Program-made: the position numbers and the translations under genes
The notes under the pieces: model-generated
Seen by the model: only the letters and a program-made list of their open reading frames with translations
Database searches by the model: none
Told to the model about the DNA's origin: nothing
In this document: positions 8,129 through 13,929 of the stretch, in pieces
Numbering within the stretch: position 1 is the stretch's first letter
Layout: each line of letters starts with the position of its first letter
Assembly: GCA_003230195.1 (NCBI GenBank)
Contig: QIHH01000110.1
Coordinates: 1 to 13,929, forward strand
Source of the DNA: Gammaproteobacteria bacterium
GTDB lineage: Bacteria; Pseudomonadota; Gammaproteobacteria; SZUA-140
Direction of reading: 5' to 3'
DNA: 13,929 nt

Positions 8129-8749
8129 TCATTCTTCATTCAGAGATAACTCTACAGGTCGATTTTCCCACCCACCAAGCCCATCGGAGACAATTTCAAT
8201 AAGAGCAACATCTTCACTGCTTACTTTAGATATTTTGCCGTGATTTTGTCCGATGTAACTGCCACTTTTTACCCTATAGATAATTCCATCAGGCGCCTTA
8301 ATCAGCCCCCAGCTTTCATTTGAATACTCAAGTGATCCCACCATAGTCAGTGTTTCCAACGGGTATGACTCCAATGCTTCCCTAGTACGCTCACCATCAG
8401 GAAACACTCCATTATCCATTCCGCCACCGGCCCCCTTCAGACGATCAACCTTCGGATTAATCGTTGCCCAAGTGACAAATGGATCTTTAATTCCGTCGAA
8501 ATAGGCGCTATAAGCATATTTCTCAAATGGTTTTAATTCAGGTAATGGCTCAACTTGCCCAGGATTTTTCTCTTTAACTTTAGCAACGAAATCCTCCAAA
8601 TCACTGGTACCCTCACTACTACAAGCAGAAAGCATAACAACAACACTCAAACATAACCCAACATAGCAAATGTGCATTAAGCCTCGCCCCGGAGCATCAC
8701 TTAGTGTCTGTCCACGGTTCTCGCCGATATTGAATCGTCTTTTCAACAT
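8129..8749 (-). CDS. pilP: Type IV pilus assembly lipoprotein PilP
   Basis: PilP is an inner-membrane lipoprotein that links the PilN-PilO complex to PilQ in the periplasm. The 206-residue product has a lipobox, VMLSAC, with the acylated Cys at residue 43. A proline- and charge-rich linker (EKNPGQVEPLPELKPFE) follows, then the C-terminal beta domain containing KDPFV, LETLTMVGSLE and GLIKAPDGIIYRVKSGSYIG, all typical of PilP. The n-region before the hydrophobic stretch is unusually long. Starts at 8767 (overlapping pilO) and at 8677 (Cys at residue 19, preceded by GAGG) are alternatives. I prefer 8749 because it follows GAAGAG and lies one base after the pilO stop. Confidence 0.93.
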   Translation of the reverse strand: MLKRRFNIGENRGQTLSDAPGRGLMHICYVGLCLSVVVMLSACSSEGTSDLEDFVAKVKEKNPGQVEPLPELKPFEKYAYSAYFDGIKDPFVTWATINPKVDRLKGAGGGMDNGVFPDGERTREALESYPLETLTMVGSLEYSNESWGLIKAPDGIIYRVKSGSYIGQNHGKISKVSSEDVALIEIVSDGLGGWENRPVELSLNEE

Positions 8750-8750
8750 G

Positions 8751-9368
8751 CTACTCTTCTTCCTCAATATAACGATACGTCTTAGCCGTAGCCTCCATAA
8801 TCAACGAACTTTCACCATTTTTTATCGCACCTTTATTAGGCTTTATTACGAAATCATGCAAGGTGACAATCCGGGGAAGCTCAGCCAGATCACTAACAAA
8901 CTTACCAAATTCATGATAATTGCCAGAAACCCTTACTTTAATCGGTAATTCTGCGTAGAACTCCGCAGGCACTTCAGCCTCGGGTTTAAACAAATCAAAT
9001 TCAAGCCCATTTTGTAAACCTGTTTGAGAAACATCTACCAGTAATTCTGCCACTTCTGTTTTACTGGGTAGCTGACGTAACATCGCACCAAATGATAACT
9101 TCATTTCATCCATCTGCGCCCTGTATGCCTCAAGGTTTGCCGCCTTTGACTGCTTAACCTTGTACACGTCCTTCAATTCTTGCTCTTTTTTCTCCGCCAC
9201 TTTCAATGCCGCGATTTGATCCTGGGTATCAAACCAATAACCAGCACCTAACACACCAACTGATAAAGCCACAATAACAATAGCCTTAAGCGCTATTGGC
9301 CATTTTGAGACATCATGTGGGTCTATCTTACCCAGCTCAGAGAAATCAATCTTTAGATCAATAGCCAT
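8751..9368 (-). CDS. pilO: Type IV pilus inner-membrane protein PilO
   Basis: PilO pairs with PilN in the inner membrane and contacts PilP, forming the alignment complex of the pilus machine. The 205-residue protein has a cytoplasmic N-terminus, one membrane segment at about 26-46, a coiled-coil stretch at about 48-90 rich in Lys, Glu and Ala, and a periplasmic ferredoxin-like region that includes LRQLPSKTEVAELLVDVSQ and PIKVRVSGNYHEFGKFVSDLAELPRIV. These blocks are characteristic of PilO. The ATG at 9368 is preceded by AGGA at a normal distance and lies eight bases after the pilN stop. Length is normal for the family. Confidence 0.95.
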   Translation of the reverse strand: MAIDLKIDFSELGKIDPHDVSKWPIALKAIVIVALSVGVLGAGYWFDTQDQIAALKVAEKKEQELKDVYKVKQSKAANLEAYRAQMDEMKLSFGAMLRQLPSKTEVAELLVDVSQTGLQNGLEFDLFKPEAEVPAEFYAELPIKVRVSGNYHEFGKFVSDLAELPRIVTLHDFVIKPNKGAIKNGESSLIMEATAKTYRYIEEEE

Positions 9369-9376
9369 GATTTTTC

Positions 9377-9946
9377 CTACGCCCCCTCTTCAGTCGTTTC
9401 TACTAACGGAACAGTTTGATTGACATTCAGTGTGAAAATACTGGTTCGAATACGCCCTTTAAGGTTTGCCTTTATCACTTCTAGGCTTGGATTGGAAAAC
9501 CACTTAGACTCATCTAGTCGACGCATAAATGTCGACACCGTCGCATTTGACTGCGCTACACCGGTTATTTTAATCGCGGTAGCATTCTGAATAATTCCAG
9601 TTAAATAAACACCTTCGGGTACATTTCGCACAAATTCATCAAATAAATGAACAATTTCAGGGCGCCTAGTTTGTAATTGCTGAATGACATCCATTCTTGT
9701 CAGTAAGTTTTGCTTCTCACTCTCTAGGCCTTTGATCTCCTTTATTTTCTCCTCAACCAAAGTAATCTCTTTATTCAAAAAATCATTTCTAGTGCTCTGC
9801 CCATCAATTAACGATGCCATATGAAGGTGGACATAAAAAATGATTGCACCCATCAATACCACGGCACCACCCGCAATAGATATAAACTGCCGCTGTAACT
9901 CTTTTCTTTGCCTTTCTCGCCATGGCAATAGATTAATGCGCGTCAT
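9377..9946 (-). CDS. pilN: Type IV pilus inner-membrane protein PilN
   Basis: PilN connects cytoplasmic PilM to PilO and PilP. Its 189 residues begin with the conserved INLLPWRE motif (residues 4-11), the cytoplasmic peptide that docks into PilM. A membrane helix at about 22-43, a coiled-coil segment (about 55-90) and a periplasmic domain with FVRNVPEGVYLTGI follow. Its ATG shares one base with the pilM stop (TAATG), so the two are translationally coupled. No defects are seen. Confidence 0.96.
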   Translation of the reverse strand: MTRINLLPWRERQRKELQRQFISIAGGAVVLMGAIIFYVHLHMASLIDGQSTRNDFLNKEITLVEEKIKEIKGLESEKQNLLTRMDVIQQLQTRRPEIVHLFDEFVRNVPEGVYLTGIIQNATAIKITGVAQSNATVSTFMRRLDESKWFSNPSLEVIKANLKGRIRTSIFTLNVNQTVPLVETTEEGA

Positions 9947-11010
9947 TAATCAAATCTCCTAATCGCTAAGCCACATGCAATCATCAATGCTGGTGCGTCA
10001 TTACTAATAGCGTCTGGTTTGATTTTTGATGAAAAGGTCATATCCATAAACGGATTAGCAACAGAAGTAGTAATACCAAGCTTTTCCTCAATCATCTCAT
10101 CAATACCAGCAATTGATGCACACCCACCTGCCAATACAATATGATCAACACTACTATGCTGACTAGATGAAAAGAAGAACTGCAATGACCGGCTCACCTG
10201 TTGCGCCAGTCCCTCTTTAAAGGGCTGCAAAACTTCACTGATATAGTTGTCAGGTAAACCACCCTGTTTCTTTGCCATCCCGGCTTCATCATAAGAAAGA
10301 CCATAACGCTGCTGGATCTCTTCTGTCAGCTGCTTGCCACCAAAAACCTGTTCTCGTGTATAAATGGTCTTAAAATCATGCAAAACATTCAAAATCGTCA
10401 TCGTAGCGCCCACATCGATTACCGCAATCGTTTTTTCACTGCCATTATCAGGCAATTGCTGACCCAACAATGAAAAAGCTGTTTCCATTGCAAATGCTTC
10501 AACATCAACCACCTCCGCCTTAATACCGGCAATGTCCAACGCCGCCACACGAACATCAATATTTTCACTACGAGAAGCCGCCAACATCACATCAACAGAG
10601 GTTTCGTCATTTTCCGTGGGGCCAAGTATCTGAAAATCAAGATTGATCTCTTCCATCGGAAAAGGAATATACTGGTCAGCTTCCCCTTGAATCTGCTCTA
10701 ACATCTCGTCATCTGATAATGATGCAGGCATTGTGATAACCTTGGTAATGACAGCAGAGCCAGCCACAGCAACCGAGGCATTCTTTGTACGCGTTCCAGC
10801 TCGAGTTAATGCTCGAGAAATAGCGCTGCCGACGGCCTCGACATCAACGATGTTCTTTTCTGCTACAGCATCGGGCGGCAGTGGCACCACCGTGTAGCTT
10901 TCGACTCGATAGCGCCCGCCAGCCGTTTGGTTTAATTCCAGCAACTTAACAGCTGTTGAACTGATATCAAGGCCTATTAATGGCGGTGCTGCTTTTTTAA
11001 AAAGTTGCAC
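9946..11010 (-). CDS. pilM: Type IV pilus actin-like protein PilM
   Basis: PilM is a cytoplasmic, FtsA/actin-like ATP-binding protein that binds the N-terminus of PilN on the inner face of the membrane. The 354-residue product has the phosphate-binding motifs of the fold: GLDISSTAVK at 13-22, VIDVGATMT at 197-205 and LAGGCASIAG at 293-302, plus GEADQYIPFPMEEINLDFQ at 109-127, a PilM signature. It starts with GTG, preceded by AAGGGA at six bases. It is the first gene of the pil operon, and its likely promoter lies at 11051-11080. Confidence 0.96.
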   Translation of the reverse strand: MQLFKKAAPPLIGLDISSTAVKLLELNQTAGGRYRVESYTVVPLPPDAVAEKNIVDVEAVGSAISRALTRAGTRTKNASVAVAGSAVITKVITMPASLSDDEMLEQIQGEADQYIPFPMEEINLDFQILGPTENDETSVDVMLAASRSENIDVRVAALDIAGIKAEVVDVEAFAMETAFSLLGQQLPDNGSEKTIAVIDVGATMTILNVLHDFKTIYTREQVFGGKQLTEEIQQRYGLSYDEAGMAKKQGGLPDNYISEVLQPFKEGLAQQVSRSLQFFFSSSQHSSVDHIVLAGGCASIAGIDEMIEEKLGITTSVANPFMDMTFSSKIKPDAISNDAPALMIACGLAIRRFD

Positions 11011-11050
11011 CTTATATCCCTTTATGAACCATTAACAATAATGACAAACA

Positions 11051-11080
11051 ATTATTCTGTGATTTTAATCTCATTTTCAA
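11051..11080 (-). promoter_or_regulatory. Probable promoter of the pil operon
   Basis: On the minus strand TTGAAA (11075-11080) and AATAAT (11051-11056) are spaced by 18 bases. Transcription would start near 11044 and give a leader of about 34 bases before the pilM GTG. I looked for a sigma54 pattern (GG-N10-GC) here and did not find one. Confidence 0.5.
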
Positions 11081-11136
11081 CTATGGGTACCAAGTAATTA
11101 AAAGACAATATTTATTTCCTAACGTCACAGATGTTA

Positions 11137-11165
11137 TCGTCAGCTATCGTAAAAAGTTTTATAAT
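11137..11165 (+). promoter_or_regulatory. Probable promoter of mrcA
   Basis: TCGTCA (11137-11142) and a perfect TATAAT (11160-11165) are separated by 17 bases, which would start transcription near 11172, about 40 bases before the mrcA ATG. Another TATAAT at 11189-11194 lacks a good -35 box. Confidence 0.5.
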
Positions 11166-11212
11166 ATTATTAAGATAAATTCACGATCTATAATCTTACA
11201 TGACACGAAGCA

Positions 11213-13675
11213 ATGAAATTCCTAAAGAAACTATTTAAAATCATGCTGATTACGCTATTAGCACTCTTCATTCTTGGTATCTCAACTGTTTTTGGCGTCT
11301 ATCTCTACCTATCACCCGACCTTCCTTCCATTACGACATTAAAAGAGGTGAAATTTCAGGTGCCACTGCGTGTTTACACAGCAGATAAAAAGCTAATTTC
11401 TGAATTTGGCGAAATGAAGCGCTCACCCTTAAAATTCGACGAAATCCCACAACCAATGATAGATGCAATCCTCTCGGCCGAAGATAATCGTTACTTTGAA
11501 CATCCCGGCGTCGATTACCAAGGGATTCTTCGCGCCGTAATCAATCTTGCGATGACAGGTAAGAAATCACAGGGCGGCAGCACCATTACCATGCAGGTCG
11601 CTCGCAACTTCTTTTTAAGCAGTGAAAAAACCTACCTTCGCAAGGTAAATGAAATTTTCCTCTCTTTTAAAATAGAAAACGAACTAAGCAAAGAAGAGAT
11701 CCTTGAGCTATACCTTAATAAGATATATCTTGGCCATCGCTCCTATGGCATTGCAGCGGCTGCACAGGTTTATTATGGTAAAATCATAGATCAACTCACG
11801 ATTGCTGAAGTAGCCATGATTGCGGGCCTGCCAAAAGCGCCGTCTCGCTTTAACCCTGTCACTAATTCAAAACGGGCCGTTACGCGACGTAATTATGTGC
11901 TAGGACGCATGCATGCGCTTAACTACATCAATACCAATACCTATGAAGATGCACTTAATGCAAAAGATACTGCGAAGCTTCATGGCCTTTCGATTGAAGT
12001 CTCAGCACCACATATAGCTGAAATGGTGCGTTCACAGATGGTAAAACAGTATGGTAATGAACAAACTTACACCAGTGGTTACAAGGTAATCACGACCATC
12101 GACTCTCGCCTGCAAATCGCCGCTAACAATGCACTACGCCGTGCCCTGCTCGATTATGATTCACGCCATGGCTATCGCGGCATACTTGGGCATGTCGACT
12201 TTTCCAACCTGCCCGCCATTGAGTCATGGAGCCAGTTATTCAAAAAAATCCCTAAAGTCGGTTATTTAACCTCTGCCGTAGTATTAGCGCTTGAAGAACA
12301 AGCGATCACCGTGATGCTTAACTCTGAAACCAGTCATATTGTCCATATTCCGTGGGGCGGTCTGTCATGGGCTCGCACCTATATTAATGACAACAGGCGC
12401 GGCCCCAAACTAAAAATAGCCGCTGATGTGCTGAAAAAGGGTGATCTGATCTATGTTCAGAGAGACCCAAAAAATAGCTGGCGCTTATCCCAACCACCGC
12501 AGACAGAAGGGGCTCTGGTTTCCGTTTCCTCACATGACGGCCACATTATCGCACTCAATGGTGGCTATGATTTTCATCGCAGCAACTTCAATCGCGTCAC
12601 ACAGGCAAAACGTCAACCAGGTTCAAATTTCAAACCATTTATCTATTCTGCAGCGCTCGAAAAGGGGTTCACCACCGCCAGTATGATTAATGATGCCCCT
12701 GTTGTATTTGATGACCCCGGCTTAGAAAGCGCCTGGCGTCCAGAAAACTATAGCGGTAAATTCTTCGGCCCAACACGCCTCCGACAAGCACTCATTAAGT
12801 CTCGCAACCTAGTATCTATCCGCCTAATGCGTTCCATTGGCATTCCTTATGCCCTTAAATATGTCAGTCGATTTGGTTTTGACCCCAAAAGCCTGCCGCG
12901 AGATCTCTCTCTAGCACTCGGTAGCGGGGCAATCACTCCCCTGCAACTCTCTGCTGGCTACGCAGTACTTTCCAATGGCGGCTACCGTGTCACACCATAT
13001 TTTATAAAACAGATCATCGATGCTGATGACTCAATCGTTTTTGAGGCCAATCCAGCCACGGTGTGTCTTCAGGACTGCACCCTTTCAGCAGATGAAATTG
13101 ACGCCCTGATATTAAATGATGCTAGCAATGGCTCTTTACCTCCTCCACTTAATATTGCTAGGCGTGTTGTGTCAGAAGAAAATATCTATTTGATGACCTC
13201 AATGCTACGTGATGTGATCAAACGTGGTACTGGACGACGCGCGCTCCAGTTAAAACGAAATGACCTCGCTGGCAAGACTGGCACCACCAATGACCAGCAG
13301 GACGCCTGGTTCTCTGGCTACAATGCAGATGTTGCCACCATCGCCTGGGTCGGTTTTGACCAAGTACGATCACTCGGTAACCGTGAAACTGGTGGGCGTG
13401 CCGCATTGCCCATGTGGATCTATTATATGAAAGAGGCATTAAAAGATACGCCAGAAAAACCATTTGAACGCCCAGCGGGCCTAGTTACAGTCCGTATCGA
13501 CCCTGAAAATGGTCTGCTTGCTGAAAGCAATCAACCTGACGCGATTTTTGAAACCTTCAGAAGTGAATACTCACCTACGCGCCATAGCAAATCCAGGATT
13601 AAACAGCTACCTCCTGCAGATGATGTCAATTCAGCTACACCTGTCATAGATGCACCGCCAGCACAACTGTTCTGA
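11213..13675 (+). CDS. mrcA: Penicillin-binding protein 1A (bifunctional transglycosylase/transpeptidase)
   Basis: Also called ponA. This class A enzyme polymerises lipid II and crosslinks peptidoglycan on the outer face of the inner membrane. The 820-residue protein has a basic N-terminus and a signal anchor at about 9-33. The glycosyltransferase domain (about 55-230) shows SAEDNRYFEHPG with catalytic Glu90, GGSTITMQVARN (121-132), KVNEIFLSFKIE with Glu147, and ELYLNKIYLG. An OB-like insert at about 315-430 is typical of PBP1A. The transpeptidase domain has the nucleophile in SNFK (Ser471, Lys474), SRN (530-532) and KTGT (688-691). All catalytic motifs are intact, and the length is close to that of PBP1A in related bacteria. 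It is divergent from the pil operon. The ATG at 11213 has a weak ribosome site but sits right before the membrane anchor. Confidence 0.97.
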   Translation: MKFLKKLFKIMLITLLALFILGISTVFGVYLYLSPDLPSITTLKEVKFQVPLRVYTADKKLISEFGEMKRSPLKFDEIPQPMIDAILSAEDNRYFEHPGVDYQGILRAVINLAMTGKKSQGGSTITMQVARNFFLSSEKTYLRKVNEIFLSFKIENELSKEEILELYLNKIYLGHRSYGIAAAAQVYYGKIIDQLTIAEVAMIAGLPKAPSRFNPVTNSKRAVTRRNYVLGRMHALNYINTNTYEDALNAKDTAKLHGLSIEVSAPHIAEMVRSQMVKQYGNEQTYTSGYKVITTIDSRLQIAANNALRRALLDYDSRHGYRGILGHVDFSNLPAIESWSQLFKKIPKVGYLTSAVVLALEEQAITVMLNSETSHIVHIPWGGLSWARTYINDNRRGPKLKIAADVLKKGDLIYVQRDPKNSWRLSQPPQTEGALVSVSSHDGHIIALNGGYDFHRSNFNRVTQAKRQPGSNFKPFIYSAALEKGFTTASMINDAPVVFDDPGLESAWRPENYSGKFFGPTRLRQALIKSRNLVSIRLMRSIGIPYALKYVSRFGFDPKSLPRDLSLALGSGAITPLQLSAGYAVLSNGGYRVTPYFIKQIIDADDSIVFEANPATVCLQDCTLSADEIDALILNDASNGSLPPPLNIARRVVSEENIYLMTSMLRDVIKRGTGRRALQLKRNDLAGKTGTTNDQQDAWFSGYNADVATIAWVGFDQVRSLGNRETGGRAALPMWIYYMKEALKDTPEKPFERPAGLVTVRIDPENGLLAESNQPDAIFETFRSEYSPTRHSKSRIKQLPPADDVNSATPVIDAPPAQLF

Positions 13676-13685
13676 ATCACACGCC

Positions 13686-13880
13686 ATGCCTCAGTCAGAC
13701 AAAATCGATGGCAAGATAAAACGCTATCCACGCTATCTGATCAAAGATGAGGAAGCTAAGGTAGCATTAGCGGTCTTCCCTAAAAAAGGGATACGCCAGG
13801 TACCAAAAATCCCGCTAGATGGAAAGTCCATTCAGCGAACTTCAATTTCCGAAGTACAACAACTACTTCAGCAGGCGTAA
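13686..13880 (+). CDS. Small basic hypothetical protein downstream of mrcA
   Basis: This is a 64-codon frame starting ten bases after the mrcA stop. I do not recognise the product. It is rich in Lys and Arg, with several Ile-Pro or Val-Pro turns (RYPRYLI, VPKIPLDG) and a C-terminal helix, SISEVQQLLQQA. There is no signal peptide, membrane segment or Cys. The upstream base sequence has no clear ribosome site, so translation might be coupled to mrcA. The composition looks protein-like, with mixed hydrophobic and charged residues and a helix at the end, but a longer frame starting at 13650 inside mrcA cannot be excluded. Confidence 0.6.
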   Translation: MPQSDKIDGKIKRYPRYLIKDEEAKVALAVFPKKGIRQVPKIPLDGKSIQRTSISEVQQLLQQA

Positions 13881-13887
13881 ACTTAGT

Positions 13888-13929
13888 TACCGCTTATCAA
13901 CATCAACATAGTCACGCACATCCTCACCC
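13888..13929 (-). CDS. Possible C-terminal end of a minus-strand gene (cut by the right edge)
   Basis: On the minus strand a frame entering from the right edge reads GEDVRDYVDVDKR and stops with TAA at 13888-13890, converging on the small gene with only seven bases between. The charged tail looks like a true protein end, but 13 codons are too few to identify the product. In Pseudomonas a malic enzyme gene lies next to ponA; I cannot tell whether that applies here. Confidence 0.35.

Noticed and set aside
11080..11096. Sigma54-like sequence (TGGTAC...TTGA) before pilM
   Set aside because: The expected GC at -12 is absent at the required distance from GG.
13218..13463. 81-codon minus-strand frame inside mrcA
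   Set aside because: It is antisense to the conserved transpeptidase region of mrcA and shows no motif.
1..13929. Search for mobile elements, CRISPR repeats, tRNA or rRNA genes, toxin-antitoxin or defence genes
   Set aside because: No transposase, direct-repeat array, tRNA-like cloverleaf or defence-family motif was seen; the window is a conserved core locus.

Overview
This window is a conserved chromosomal locus of a gammaproteobacterium. The gene order, read along the minus strand from right to left, is pilM-pilN-pilO-pilP-pilQ, aroK, aroB, a dGTPase-family gene, a small WGR-like gene, a damX-type ATPase/SPOR gene and gltB. The gene for penicillin-binding protein 1A (mrcA/ponA) diverges from pilM on the plus strand. 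This arrangement is well known from Pseudomonas and relatives (ponA / pilMNOPQ / aroK / aroB / damX-like / gltB). Protein motifs and the lipoprotein and secretin signals fit a Gram-negative cell with two membranes and type IV pili. I cannot name the genus. Base composition is moderate, and intergenic regions are AT-rich.

Layout: 1-392 holds the first 130 codons of gltB (large subunit of glutamate synthase), read leftwards from a TTG start. 393-769 is a long intergenic stretch with a good sigma70-type promoter for gltB and a leader of about 240 nt. 770-5276 is a tightly packed minus-strand group (aroB, dgt, WGR-like, damX) with overlaps or gaps of a few bases. aroK lies just upstream of aroB at 5327-5854. 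A clear intrinsic terminator (5914-5942) separates aroK from the pil operon. 5971-11010 is the complete pilMNOPQ operon, in which genes overlap or nearly touch. 11011-11212 is a divergent promoter region for pilM and mrcA. mrcA fills 11213-13675. It is followed by a 64-codon gene of unknown function and, at the right edge, what looks like the last codons of a gene on the minus strand.

How the genes fit together: PilM (cytoplasm), PilN and PilO (inner membrane), PilP (lipoprotein) and PilQ (outer-membrane secretin) form the alignment complex that carries the type IV pilus across the envelope. PBP1A builds peptidoglycan. The DamX-type protein carries two SPOR domains that should bind denuded septal glycan. 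AroK and AroB are shikimate-pathway enzymes, the dGTPase-family protein acts on deoxynucleotides, and GltB assimilates ammonia. The clustering looks ancestral rather than a single functional pathway.

I found no mobile element, CRISPR array, RNA gene, phage gene or defence system, and no evidence of a previously undescribed system. The less ordinary points are small: the tandem-SPOR ATPase with a very long low-complexity linker, the degenerate WGR-like mini-protein, the long gltB leader with a possible upstream reading frame, the unexplained 64-codon gene after mrcA, and the frequent use of non-ATG starts.
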